Source: Lucifuga dentata (Eukaryota; Chordata; Actinopteri; Ophidiiformes; Bythitidae). Taken from it: DNA of 64,000 nucleotides. Positions 36,616-48,846 of this stretch are shown here, piece by piece (the first letter of the stretch is position 1; every line of letters starts with the position of its first letter). The position numbers and the translations under genes are program-made. The notes under the pieces are model-generated. The model had not been told where the DNA came from. It saw only the letters and a list, made by a program, of their open reading frames with translations, and made no database searches. The stretch lies in contig VXCM01000948.1 of the NCBI GenBank assembly GCA_014773175.1, positions 52,008 through 116,007 on the forward strand, read 5' to 3'.

Positions 36616-37767
36616 ATCAAGATCATGTTTTCATTTTGATTTAGTGAGCTGAAAAACTTCAGAAAAACGAATCCCATTTTGTTTTACAGCAACAAGAGTT
36701 CTCATCCTCTTTGTCTTCCTCTTCTTGCCTCACTCTTCTTCCTGTTCCTGTTTCCTAGCAGCCCTTAATCTTCCTGTTGCTGTTCCTCATCAATCCCATG
36801 CTGCTACAATGGTCTGTGACAGCACCCTGACAGCGCCGTGACAGGCCTGCCACCCGGTCAGCCTGTCACCAACCAGCTCAGAATATTCAGAGGACAAACA
36901 GGCACGAAAACACACAACACACTTTCCTGCTCTCCAAACGCAGTTAGCGACAGGCGATGTGGCCTGGAACTCTCCACTCTGACAGCTTACCTGCCTGCTG
37001 GCCTAGATCACATCTTCCTCTTCATATTTGTTCCCTGCACTTACTGCATCGAACTCAGGCATAAGCATGTTTGAACACACATACAGACCAGCCACATACT
37101 CGCTGTTTTCAAACAGTATATTTTCACCAGCATGTAGCTAAATAAAGAGCATCTATGTCGCATTCTTGGCTCATATGCATGAGCAAATGGCTTGAAAAGG
37201 AGGGCATAAACATTTAATTTAGCCACATTTTGGCTGAAGAAGTGGATTACGAGTGCTTTGAACTGTTTCCATCAACAGTTTTGAATACCAACAGTACTCT
37301 TTTAAACCTACTAAGGGTATGTTTTTGATACTGGGAGATAGATTTGGTGTGGAATATCACTTAACCATTTCTGATTTAATTTAATTTGTTAAATAGAAAA
37401 AAATCAATTGAAATGTCCAAATTCATGCAAGATTTAATTTTCAAACCAGATTTTGTGATCTTGTATTGGTAAATTAAAAACTGGAAATTAGGTCTTGCAT
37501 TTGTTCTTTTTCATTTTGCTCTTGGCTACAATTCTGCTACACAAATTCACACAACAGTGGAAACAGAGAATTTGTTTTTTCTTTTAATGACTGAATGTGA
37601 AAATTTTAGCCATGGCTGAAAAGCTTTGCTGATGGGCTGCAGCACCAGTAAAGCCAAAGTCTAATATCAAAAATGTTGGTTTAAAAAGTGTCTCAAAATC
37701 CGGTATACAGAATTCAATTACATCTTGGTGGCACTCTGAAAAATAGTGTGCTTATAACTGTCTGTCT

Positions 37768-37769
<2 letters not shown>

Positions 37770-37814
<45 letters not shown>
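37770..37814. repeat. (TC)n microsatellite
   Basis: About 22 TC units. Confidence 0.9.
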
Positions 37815-37821
<7 letters not shown>

Positions 37822-38561
37822 TCCCCACTCTTAATCTACTTAGATCTACAACATATAACTGCCACTTAACCTCACTTTCTCTACTTACCCATCTGCCTTC
37901 CCCTTCAGCTTTCAATCCATCCATCATCCATCCTCTCTTCTATGAAATGACACTATAGTCATGAACAATATTAACCTCCCCCCATCCAAATGCACACATA
38001 AGTGAGTGCACATGCGTGCACACACACACACACACACACCTGATCAGATGTCCCTTTACCTCTACTCAGAGTGCAATCTCAGGCTCCTTCACCCTTGCAT
38101 CAGCCTCTCACTGTACAGGCTGTTGTTTCTCTGCTCAGCTTTCCTTTCTTTATTCGTGACATTTCTCCTCCGAGGAGCCTCAGAGTGGCCTTATCATCTT
38201 TGGCCTTTTCATTTGCCTCAGCTTTGAACCTGCGCCTGTGAACTCACTTGCTCACACACGCACACACACAGAAAAACACACTCATGCACAGATGTATTCA
38301 CAGATGTAAAAAATACCCTCCATTTATGATACATCAGTGCTAATTGGATTTCAACCTTCTATCCTCATGTCTAAGAACACATATAATCACATAATGAAGC
38401 ACAATGATGGAGCAGTCATTATCATGTTATTATATATGAATAGAGTTGTATTAATGACATAAGAAAAGATGTAATAGAAATGTGAATAAAGGCATGCTCA
38501 CCCCAGCTTTTCCCAGCATGATTTAATGCATTAGAAAGTCTGTTTTAAGAAGCAGGAATTG

Positions 38562-38562
<1 letters not shown>

Positions 38563-38602
<40 letters not shown>

Positions 38603-38618
38603 NTGTGTGTGTGTGTAT
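38563..38618. repeat. (GT)n microsatellite with N at 38603
   Basis: Two GT runs separated by one N; length unresolved. Confidence 0.9.
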
Positions 38619-41600
38619 GCATGTGTGATTGTAATATATAGAGTATATGCGTACATGTGTCTCTGTGTCAAGTTGTGTGTGATATTTGTGGAGCAGCTGC
38701 AGCAGAATGGATATGTACAGGCTCTCGATAATAAGCATTTAAATTATGTTTTGTCTACCAGCATACAATATATCTTGCATTACACTTCATCATATAAAAG
38801 CTGAGCCACCCAAACACATGCTTAGCCTGATGAATCATTTTAAATCTAAACCTCCTGACACTCATTCTCTCATGCTTTCATATATTATCCATATTATAAT
38901 GCATGTAAATATGCAAATGATTTCCCTTCACATAAGACCATCATTTTACTTAAGAGCTGTATATATACAGTATAACATCGCATATTCTTATTTGAATCAC
39001 GTCCAAAGTAAAACACCAAATTTGCACCAACAAATACATCATAATACATACTTTTCTAGGTGAATTCAATATCTCAAAGTTTGTTTTCAGCTCTATCTTT
39101 ATCCTTCTCTATGCTTGTCTGTTTTTTTATGTCCCTTGTCTCTTCCCGTATGTCTGCCTCTCCACTGAAGTGGTTATGATGCTGCTGACTGTACAACTGC
39201 TGTTGTGGTTCCTCAGGCCTCTTATGCTGAAGAATCATATGCGCCTATATTGTGTCCAATTGCAAAGGCACTTTGGGTCGATGACTCACATAGCTAAGGA
39301 TGTCATTCACTGGAGACCTCAGAGGAACATTTTCAAGCTTCAGCGCTAACCAAACATGTGCACAAAAACCAGATTATATACAAAAACCATATTATCATAT
39401 GATGTCAAGCCAAAGAATCCTTTTTATTTCAAACAAAACCTTGTCGACTAGGATGTTAAAATTACGAATGACAATTATCTGTCATATGAAATTAAATTTG
39501 ACAAGTTTGAAGACGGTGTGTGTTGTTCTTAGGAAAGAAGTGTAATTTTAAAAGCATGTCTGTGTAATTTGGTACAACATACACGAGAGATGATAAGATG
39601 CACTAAAAATGACTTTTGACTGGACTTACAGATTTTTGCTTTCCACATCTATGTTGCCAAAGTTTTTGACATGGTGCTCTAAATTGATGTTCTTTAACCC
39701 CACTCATCCCCACAACTCTACTGTACTCTACTGTACACTAGATTTTCTAATTCTGACAATTTGGCTTGAAATTTTACAAGGTTATGTCTTTTGTGAAGGA
39801 TTTTCATACAATTTATGACATAAATATATAACTGTCAATGCATTTTTAAATTTGTATAATTTATATAAATTTCATATTCTGTATATATTTTTATGCATGT
39901 AATGGATGTTTAGTGGTTGCTCTGTTGCTGTCCACAATTTGCCAATTTGTCTTCCTTATTGTTTCTATATGTGTTTTATGTATTTATAATGTTTTGTGAT
40001 GTGGTTTTATGTCAACGGATGCTGTAGAAAAAGCTTCCATATAAGGCATAACAAAGTGAAGTAGCCAATAATCCCAACCCATTGTGCTCATTTTACATGG
40101 AAAATACTATAATTATTAGAGTGAGTGTAACTACATTATTATTACAAAAATCACACTTCATTATGACTTAAATTGATTTTAATAATGTGAGGGTATAATA
40201 ATAATAATGCGTTGATTATTGCGCAGATTTATATAATACATAACAGATATGGCTTCATGCAGTTTGTCTTGTCTTAGTGTACGTGTGCATTTGCGTGTGC
40301 GCGTGTACAGCGTGCACGCTCGGTGCACAGTATGCATACCTGTGGACTGAAGGCCTGTCTGTGTTACATTTTGCTGTCTGATCCAGTCTGCCTCTCACAT
40401 CAACGTTGGTGGCGGAGTGTGAGCGAGGAGGAGAAAGTGAGATGTTGGGGGANCCGGTTGTGAGGTTCGAGGAAAGAAGGGAGATGGTAGAGATAGACAT
40501 GGACGGCACGGACACAATGTCTAATGGAAGTTCCAGCTGAGAAAACAAAAATACCAAAGGAACACTAAAACCTGAGGGGTGAAAAATATGCGGGTCTGGC
40601 AAGAGGTCAGATTCTCCACCGCATCTAATTCAATTTCACAAACTGTAAGAAAACACGCTGCTGCTCTCCAAGCGCCGAGGAAATGCGCTGCAAATACGCT
40701 CATTTTACACTTCATAATCAGGCAATTTTTTTTTTCTACAAATGCGTTAAAAATCCAGAGGAGTGAAGCCACTCAGCTTCAACTGCAAGCAAATTGTCTC
40801 ACTTTCTAACAAAGATCAGGCAGCAGCAGCAACATCAAAACACTATATTATTTCTAAACAGTAAAAACAAAACAAACAAAAAAAAACAAAACAGTAAAAT
40901 GACTCGGATTGACAATGAAAGTGCATGGGCAATCAATTACCTTTTTTTTTTTTTTAATATTTTTCTTATGTGCAAATATGGATGCACATCAAATANCCCC
41001 CCCCCCAGAACAATGGAAACATTACATTGAATTAAATGTTGCATTTAGGAGGCTCCAGTCCTGCGGATAATCCTTTTTTGATCCACTTGATATTCCTTTA
41101 TAAGCTGGTTTTGAAGTGAAGCGGAGGGTTGAGCTCACAGTGTAACAGGAGTGTGTTCAGCAGGCCGCAGCAGGCAGCAGAGGAGGAGTCTTGCTGGTGG
41201 TCTGCACAGGGCTGGTAGAGACATTAGTGCAGCATTTTGGGAGGACGGGGAGTCCCATAGACAGCCTCACTTCTCTAAATAAACATTAGTCTTAAAAAGT
41301 TTGGCCCCACGACCTCAGCGTGATCGCATTTCACTCTGGATGGTAAACTTCAATTTTATCGCGAGGTTTTCCTCTACATTTTGAAAACACACTTTCACGC
41401 CGAAAAAAGATTAGATGTCAACTTAAACAAAGTTTCTTTTTCACCTTTCTTGCGGGACGCAGGAGGCTGTAGTGTCTTTGGTATTTCTTATGTCACACCC
41501 AGAGTGGGCTTTTGGTGGACTGCACGCTTGAAGTATTAAAAAAATAAAAATAAAAAAAAGCATTAGATGAAAATAATGTCTATATTGTTTTCGAAGCACA

Positions 41601-42255
41601 TAAAGCGCATATATATAGTATTCCTTCAGTGCCTGTGCAAAAATTGTTTATTGGATGCCTCTATAAATGTCTTGATTAAAATAACTTTTTAAAAATTACG
41701 CCTAAAGGGCCTTTTTTATTTATTTTTTATATTAACTGCATTATAATAAAATTACTCCTGGATTACCTAGATTAGTGTTCTTAATTTATTGTTTACTTCT
41801 GACTGTAAAATATGAAGTAACTGACATTAATGGTTGAAAATAATAAGATTTTAAGGGCCGTTGCAGGTTCATAACAGACTTTCAGCTCAAAAACCTTAAA
41901 TTATCCAATACTAATATGGTTCGTCAAGCCTCACTTATTTTGTTGCATTGATAAAAGCAAGATGTTGATCCTATGTCTCTTTTTAAATGGGAGACATTTT
42001 CTCTGTGCATAGGAAACCCATTAAGAAGACTTTTAAAAGCCTATAATAATAATGAATAATGATTGGGTGTAATAAGTAGGTCGGAGTGCTGCTATCCATC
42101 GCAGTGGATCCAAGCTGTGAGCCTAATGCGCTGAAATCAAAGGTCAAATGCAAGAAGCCAGTAAAAGCGCCCGCATGACACCGCTGATCATGTGCAGAGC
42201 GACCAGCCGCAGCTGCGCCTCTCTGTCAAAGTGCTGCTGCACGCTTTCCTCTCTG

Positions 42256-42257
<2 letters not shown>

Positions 42258-42289
<32 letters not shown>
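42258..42289. repeat. (GT)n microsatellite
   Basis: About 15 GT units. Confidence 0.9.
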
Positions 42290-42297
<8 letters not shown>

Positions 42298-42631
42298 GCC
42301 CAAACCAATTCAAACACTGGTGGTTCCCAATGTAGGGTCAGGGGACCATTAGAGGACGTGGACAAGCCGACAAGTCCTCATGCAGAAGTTTTGCTTTCGT
42401 TTAAGTTTAATTAAATAACGCGCTGCGTGTCAAGTTGTCTTGAAGGTTTATTATTAACCTGCCGCCGTAGTTCATTCAAAAAGAGGAAAAGAGAGAAAAG
42501 AGAAACAGACAAGGAAAAAAATGAGTGGGTGCAGAAGAACCCACACGCCTGTGATAAAGCAGACCAAAAGGACTGCAATATCACCTGCTATCATGTGGTG
42601 ATCCTATAGGCTATCTGTAGTCTTTGTGTAT

Positions 42632-42666
<35 letters not shown>

Positions 42667-43006
42667 GCGGNTTTTTTTTTTCCTTGCAGCAGGTGTCCCT
42701 TTAATGTGTCAGAGTCGGCTGGGTGAAGATCTTCCAAAGTTAATATTGTGTTTCCAGAGATGATGGGGAGTTCACTGTCCTGCCTTTATTTACACATTCT
42801 AAATTAATTAAGCGAAGGATTCCTCTGTCTGCAGCAAAAACATGGAGACTGGAGGGAGACAGAGCAGCGAGGGAGGCTGTGATTTATAGCGGCGGTGCAG
42901 GGCCGCGGCTCGCCTCTCCTCCAGGCCGGGGAGCCGGGGGACCGAGCCAGAACATTCCTCTGTGCATGCTACGCAGGGAAGAAAAGGCTCACCCTTCACG
43001 CACGCG

Positions 43007-43062
43007 CCGGCGCACACACACATACACACGCACACACGCACGCACGCACACACACACACAAG
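43007..43062. repeat. CA repeat with CGCA units
   Basis: Alternating CACA and CGCA units; alternating purine-pyrimidine DNA. Confidence 0.85.
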
Positions 43063-43900
43063 ATACAGAAGGAGATTTGGTTCACTGAAGAGTGTAAGAT
43101 TTGCACAAGTGTTGCAGCAAGTTTCTGGTTTATGTGGGAGCTCTGATATAATAGTTAACACGCAGGGACCACAGTGCATGTCTTGGAGTGGGGTGGTGGG
43201 TGGGTAGGAGGGAATTCAAGCGGTCTCCAACCAATAAAATGAGGATGGTGTGTTTGCAGGTGATGTTCCCCAGGGTTTTGCCCAATTATAGAATGGCTAT
43301 TTTGACTATTATCCATGTAGTGGTTTAACTGTATGAAATCAAATATGGGAAAAATCAAACCAGGTTTCTGTCTAATATTTGTCTCTTCTGGGGACCTTTA
43401 GCTTATATAAAGTGTAGAAACCTCTGGTTTATGATCAGATTACAGCAACAGAAACCAGACAAATTCCAGCTATAAAGAAAAAAAAAAGATTTGTCAGCAT
43501 CAACATCAAAGTAAAGCCTTGCTGCAAAAATAAATTACTATTCTTGTATTTATTGTATATCTCTATAATGTTCTACCTATTGGTCTAGCTTATTTTACAT
43601 CATAAATCATAAAAGGCAGATTTATTTATTTAGGAAGGACGTGGTGATTTCTGCAATGCCACTGCAGGGTCCAATTGTGTTTTCTGTTATTAAAGCTTCA
43701 GAGACTCTGTGTGCCTGATTTGAACTTAATGAGCTCGCTAATGGGCTACAGTGTTATTTGCAGCTCATTATTTGTTCATATATTATATTATATTATATTA
43801 TCATTTAGTCTAAAAATTGCTTTTGACTCTCTTAATAATTTCAATTTGTGTGACATTGAGGACCATAGCCTATTAACTCTCTCTCTTTTTCTATTCCAAA

Positions 43901-43953
<53 letters not shown>
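43901..43953. repeat. (GCAC)n(CA)n compound repeat
   Basis: About four GCAC units run into about 16 CA units. Confidence 0.9.
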
Positions 43954-43954
<1 letters not shown>

Positions 43955-44199
43955 CCTCATCGTGTCAGCAAACCCTCTGTCCTATGTGTCCTTCAAGACA
44001 CAGCAACATTGATCAGGAACGTAAAGTTATTGGCAGGCAGTAAAAGGTTTAGTCAAAACGATTTTTTTTAATCTCCTGCTGTTCTGCTGTAAAGATGCTC
44101 TACAAGGTTATGGCTCAATTATAAATACAATTAAAATTTAAAATAAAAATACACATTTGATTCCGATTAGGCCAACCTTTTGACGAAGACGAGGAACTA

Positions 44200-44720
44200 A
44201 ATCAAAGTTTATTTTGACATCCACATCTATAAATGAATTACAGTGGCACAAAATCCGGATTTAATCTTACGCCTCAACGGGACATATGGAAGCGGTTAGA
44301 ATTTAGAGATGGGGATTGCGTTGAAATTTCTAAATGTGTTTCTGGTGACTGAGTCATTTGGCTGTCACTTTACATATCACTCACTCTTGAGAAAATGTTC
44401 CGAAGAATGACAAACGTCGCGGCGGTAAATAAAGACGCGTTCTGAGGCTGAAGCAGTGGGTGGTCGTGACGTGACAACCGCAGGGAAATCGGGATTTCCA
44501 TAAAGCATCAACGTGCCATTACAGCCGGTGATGGTAACCCATTAGACTTACATGAAAAATTAAAGGGCGCCCCGTGTGAGACGTCTAATTTATCAATGTG
44601 TGTGTTCAGTGATGGTTCAAGAAAAGCCAGTTCCAGATTTATTCTAGTCGCAAGCCTGTAATCTTACAGCCAAGATGGACAAGATGCTGCGCATTTCAGC
44701 TGAAAAAAATCATAAAAATG
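44200..44720. other. Candidate conserved non-coding block, 3' of foxd2
   Basis: This is a complex block with more CpG (CGTCGCGGCGG near 44417) than surrounding DNA. It contains TGAC half-sites and TAAT cores and no long reading frame. It lies 2.5-3 kb beyond the foxd2 coding end. It looks like regulatory rather than repeat DNA, but this rests on appearance only. Confidence 0.25.
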
Positions 44721-44771
44721 GGTTAAATCTCAAATCGTCCGTTTTCAAAGCTGGTGCCTTTGGCTGAACTG

Positions 44772-44938
44772 AATTCGTGTGTGTGTGTGAGTGTGTGTGT
44801 GAGTGTGTGTGTGTGATGCGTCTCGTGATTTTTATTGGCTTCGTTTTCTCTCCTGNAATTCGTGTGTGTGTGTGAGTGTGTGTGTGTGTGTGTGTGTGAT
44901 GCGTCTCGTGATTTTTATTGGCTTCGTTTTCTCTCCTG
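44772..44938. repeat. Duplicated (GT)n-containing block around an N
   Basis: 44772-44855 and 44857-44938 are near-identical copies either side of the N at 44856. This is probably one locus assembled twice. Confidence 0.85.
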
Positions 44939-45529
44939 CCGTTGTTAAAATGCTTTTTTAAGCATGTCTGCAAACGCTTCATGTGGATTTTAATGGAGTG
45001 ATGCGGTGCGTTATGACTGTCAGAGCGGCTGCAGGAAAACTTCAATGGTCTGATAATGTATTTTCCACCACATCTGCTACGCAAATTATATAGGCGGGTA
45101 TATTATTCTCATTAATACAGAGGGATACACTCCAATTGTGTAGAATTTATTTGCCAAATTGTTATGTGATATTTATCAATTGTCCAATTTACACCAATGA
45201 GAAGGAAGAGAAAGAAAAGAAGAAAGAAAATCTGGGTCTGGATAAAGAGAGTAGTCGTGTGTTGTTTCTCGTTTCAAAGAGCTTCAGTGAGCTGTGCTAG
45301 AGGAAAACTGAGGAGTCAGCCCTCCCACCCTTCATCCTTAATAATCATCTGTCAAAACACCCACAAACTAATTTAACCATTTGCACAGAGATCTGGTAAA
45401 TAAAAGAGGCTTTGCAACCCCTTCTGTCTAGAAACATGTGCTCCAACAACTCTGAAAAAGACCAATAGGCCTGTTTTCTGTAGCAGGACGAATCCAACTG
45501 CTTCTTTTATATGTATCCCGAGACAACAC

Positions 45530-45760
45530 AGATGACATGAAAGCGGACCAAAACCGAGGGCCTTTTGAGAAAATTGCTTTTCAGGCTCTAAATGTGTGTG
45601 GCTGCTCTCACAGGGGACCGCTCGCTGCGCGCACATTCAGTCCCCTGGGCCAGGGGTCCACACTGACAACATCAACAAACGAGCAAAAAGCCGCATTATG
45701 GCGGATTAGGAGCCTGATGAAAAATGCTGCTACAAATTAGCAACGAAACCCCAAAAGACC
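45530..45760. other. Candidate conserved non-coding block near foxd2
   Basis: This is about 230 bases of high-complexity, GC-richer sequence with several CpG (for example CGCTCGCTGCGCGC near 45619), flanked by AT-rich DNA and a compound microsatellite. There is no plausible coding frame. The regulatory suggestion is inference. Confidence 0.2.
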
Positions 45761-45941
45761 GTGGGTATATTCCTGTTCACTTTCAATTACAGAGAGTCCC
45801 CATTCATTTAGGGCCTTTCTAAAATGGTCCCTTACAAGAGCCAAGAGCCACACAAGAGGAATACTTGCCCACTGTTGCGTGATATTCCTCACTGTATATC
45901 ACACAAGGTTGTGTTTGGAATATTTGAACCTGGTTTTGTGA

Positions 45942-45942
<1 letters not shown>

Positions 45943-46015
<73 letters not shown>

Positions 46016-46035
46016 GCACGCACGCACGCACACAA
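45943..46035. repeat. Compound (TC)n(CA)n(CGCA)n tract
   Basis: About 20 TC, about 14 CA and about 5 CGCA units in direct succession, 1.2 kb beyond the foxd2 stop. Confidence 0.95.
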
Positions 46036-46465
46036 AGCATCTTAATTCACTACATGCCCATGTATAGAAACTCTTCTGTTCCGTCTGATCACTTGTTGTA
46101 ATTGGTCAGATCCCACACCTGAATCAGTTATATTTGGGAGTTCATTATTAGAACAATAAAGAATATTAAGTTAAATATAAACATACATGAGTATCTAATT
46201 CGCCCTTTACAGAACATTTTTTTAAATGAAACTATTAAAATAAAGACGATTTAACCAGCATAAGGTGTCTTTCAAAACGATTACTTTTCGTCCGAAGAAG
46301 AAAGGAGAATGTTAGAAAGCTAATATAGTTTGTAATTTAGTTTGTAATTATTAATTTACACGCTGCTGCTATTCTCATTAACCTTTTTTGAAGGAGCTGC
46401 ACCTCTGACACATTAAATTTCAAAACAATAAAAAGTCTATTTTTTTTTTTTCAAATTCACAAACA

Positions 46466-46471
46466 TTTATT
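46466..46471 (-). terminator. foxd2: Candidate foxd2 polyadenylation signal (AATAAA)
   Basis: This is an AATAAA hexamer on the minus strand about 745 bases past the foxd2 stop codon. It would give a 3' UTR of roughly 0.75 kb. The interval between is AT-rich with no other clear minus-strand AATAAA that I noticed. Position and sequence only; transcript data would be needed to settle it. Confidence 0.4.
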
Positions 46472-47214
46472 ATTCTTGTCATTACAACAGAAAATGACCT
46501 ATGAACAACATTTAGGTATCTCTCTATTGGCAACACATGACATGCTGTATGTTTCACAGGATAAATTGTGAAATACATAGAATGAACAACAATTAAAAGG
46601 TTGAGAGAGGTAATGCGCTTTTATAACAAAACCACGTAGCCTATTTGCCCACCGACAACATGAAATGATATCACAAATTCACCATGTAGAGGAGATTCGT
46701 GGGCAGTGGAAAGTTATTTTCTATCATTATAGCCCCATTTATCTCCATGTGCTTTCTAAGTAAAACCTGAGTTTTGCCGTCTCTTTCAACCTGTCAAAAA
46801 CAGTGCCTTTTCTCATTACACACAAATTAAAAAAAAAAACCAATATAAATCATAATAAAATTCTCAATTATATTTAAAATTGGAAATTTCCCCGTATTAT
46901 GGGTGACACATTAACTTATGTTAAAATAACAAGAGCCTTTAATTAATTTTCCTCCACCGACGACTGCAGGCCAACAGTGCACTCAGAAATGTTAAGATCC
47001 TTCTTCCAAGTTTCACTTTTTCTTCTCTCTCTCTCATTATTATACACATATTTACAAATTATAAATAAACAATAATTTCTCTCCTCTTACATCATTAGGA
47101 AACAAGTGGGGAGATACACAAAACTCGTATTTCACCAGGAATATTCAGCCTACCTTCATACAGGACTCCGCCACAATGGGCTTTCTAATAAAGAGTCGGT
47201 ATTCTCGCCTGTTC

Positions 47215-48318
47215 TTAGAAATGGCAACTGTTCATATTTGACGTTTTGATGGGAAAAGTCTGAGACTGTGTCCCGGCCTGTAATATGCTTTCCTGTGACA
47301 GGTTCAAATGGTTGGAAGCAGAGGCCAGTGCTGGGGTCAGCATGGCCAGGATCTGAGCCTGGCTGCCCGGCTGTGCGCTGTAGGAAGAGGCGGTGGAGTT
47401 GGCAGCACCGATTATATTGTCAATGGAGAACGAAGGCCGACTCGGTGTGTTGGAGTCTGTCTTGAGAGGCGGCAGAGTCGGGCTTAGCTGAGGATAAAAT
47501 GGCTTTCGTAAATCGGCCCCTAAAAGGGAAGGCAGGGGATGCGGTGTTGGGAATATGGAGGCTGACGCGGGCAAGGTGCAAGGGGCGTTGGGAAAAGCGA
47601 ACGAAGCACCTGTGTGGTGCGGATGATAGGGGTTATGGGCTGCATGGAAGTTCTGCAGCTGAAGTCCATAGTTGTATCCATATGGGCCGTATCCAAACCC
47701 GGGAAGAAACCCCCCGGAGTCCCGGAGGATTTCATTGGTTTGGTGCCTCTTGAAGCGTTTCCTCCTGCGCAAGAAGCTCCCGTTGTCGAACATGTCTGCG
47801 GAATCCGGGTCGAGGGTCCAGTAGTTGCCCTTTCCTGGATTGCCAGGTTCCCGGGGGATTTTGACGAAGCAGTCGTTAAGGGAGAGATTGTGGCGGATGG
47901 AGTTTTGCCAGGCGGGGAATTTCTCCCGGTAATAGGGGAATCTATTGCTGATGAATTCGCAGATCTCACTGAGAGTGAGGCGTTTCTTGGGGCTCTGGAG
48001 GATGGACATGGTGATCAGGGCGATGTAGGAGTAGGGCGGCTTCACAAGTGCATTTTTTCTGGGCTTGTCCCCGATCGTCGTCCCGGCTTCTGCGGTGGAG
48101 CCCATCTGTTCTGACGGGCAGTCGGAGCTGCTGAGGCCAGGAGAGGAAACCCTCTCGGCAGCGTTCTGGGAGTAATTGTCGTCCGAGTCATTGTCCAAGT
48201 TGAACTCGTGGTGAATATACTTTCCGTCCTTTCCGACGGATATGTCACCCCCAACCACATCGATGTCCACATCTTCAGACAATGCAGAGCTGTCGGACAT
48301 ATCCGTCCCTAAAGTCAT
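47215..48318 (-). CDS. foxd2: Forkhead box protein D2 (FoxD2), intronless, 367 aa
   Basis: This encodes a nuclear winged-helix transcription factor of the FoxD class. An acidic N-terminus carries the FoxD signature [10 protein letters not shown] (about residues 15-24). The forkhead domain spans about residues 91-191, with [11 protein letters not shown] at its start, recognition helix [15 protein letters not shown] (137-151) and basic wing end [16 protein letters not shown] (297-304) resembles the eh1 Groucho/TLE-binding motif. FoxD2 rather than D1, D3 or D5 is indicated by [17 protein letters not shown] after the domain, by [10 protein letters not shown], and by the C-terminus ending in SCHF; human FOXD2 has close counterparts of each (recalled from memory). 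The ATG at 48318 (MTLG...) is the first Met after an in-frame TAG at 48367-48369, has A at -3, and matches the human MTLG start. An open frame continuing to 48330 begins with GTG and is not used. The stop is TAA at 47215-47217. Human FOXD2 is also single-exon but longer, because of Ala/Pro/Gly tracts absent here. foxe3 lies 7.1 kb upstream in the same direction. Confidence 0.95.
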   Translation of the reverse strand: MTLGTDMSDSSALSEDVDIDVVGGDISVGKDGKYIHHEFNLDNDSDDNYSQNAAERVSSPGLSSSDCPSEQMGSTAEAGTTIGDKPRKNALVKPPYSYIALITMSILQSPKKRLTLSEICEFISNRFPYYREKFPAWQNSIRHNLSLNDCFVKIPREPGNPGKGNYWTLDPDSADMFDNGSFLRRRKRFKRHQTNEILRDSGGFLPGFGYGPYGYNYGLQLQNFHAAHNPYHPHHTGASFAFPNAPCTLPASASIFPTPHPLPSLLGADLRKPFYPQLSPTLPPLKTDSNTPSRPSFSIDNIIGAANSTASSYSAQPGSQAQILAMLTPALASASNHLNLSQESILQAGTQSQTFPIKTSNMNSCHF

Positions 48319-48380
48319 CCTTGGAGACACCGCTTCTATACTTCTGTCTCTTGTGGTCTGGAGAGGCTATGAGCGAGAGC

Positions 48381-48424
48381 GCACACACACATACACACAC
48401 ACACACACTCTCTCCCTCTCCTCC
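48381..48424. repeat. (CA)n(CT)n tract just upstream of foxd2
   Basis: A compound dinucleotide tract begins about 60 bases upstream of the foxd2 ATG, probably inside the 5' leader. It reads (GA)n(GT)n on the gene's sense strand. Confidence 0.85.
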
Positions 48425-48604
48425 TCGTAACCACGCCGGACTTTTTGCTCAGCTTTATCTCCAGCTGTTGAATGTGTACATTGCTAGATGATATTGAAAA
48501 TAACAATTCTTTCACCTGCGTATTTGGCGACTCTGGCTCATCCAAGGCTGATCATGCATGCAGGTCCGTACGAGGTTCTCATCGAGGAGAAAACTTTATC
48601 TCAG

Positions 48605-48627
48605 GCAAAAAAAAAAAAAAAAAAAAA
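48605..48627. repeat. A-rich homopolymer upstream of foxd2
   Basis: A run of about 21 A residues lies about 290 bases upstream of the foxd2 ATG. It is simple sequence without further structure. Confidence 0.8.
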
Positions 48628-48846
48628 GAAAGAAAAACGCATTCACAAGTCACAGGTTTTGCACCTCTTGAGCTTGCTTGACATTCGAAGACTTTAGTCT
48701 GTGATCGATTTATGCTGTATATTGTTAAAATGCCTCTTTTGGATATCCAACACTTTTTTTTCCAAAGTATCTTTTACGCACGGGTTGAGTAGGTATCCAG
48801 CCAGACTGTCACACTATCCTGCTTAGCTCTCAAAAGCTATTTATCG

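Larger units (their letters stand above)
36626..43000. other. Gene-free interval left of the forkhead locus
   Basis: AT-rich DNA with microsatellites and isolated Ns (38603, 40453, 40996, 42671). No recognisable coding sequence. Lies 3' of foxd2. Confidence 0.5.

Noticed and set aside
47614..48114. 166-codon open frame on the plus strand across foxd2
   Set aside because: Antisense shadow of the foxd2 coding region, same reasoning as for foxe3.
48835..48846. GATAAATAGC as a TATA box for foxd2
   Set aside because: Poor TATA match and more than 500 bases from the ATG; not enough to call a promoter.
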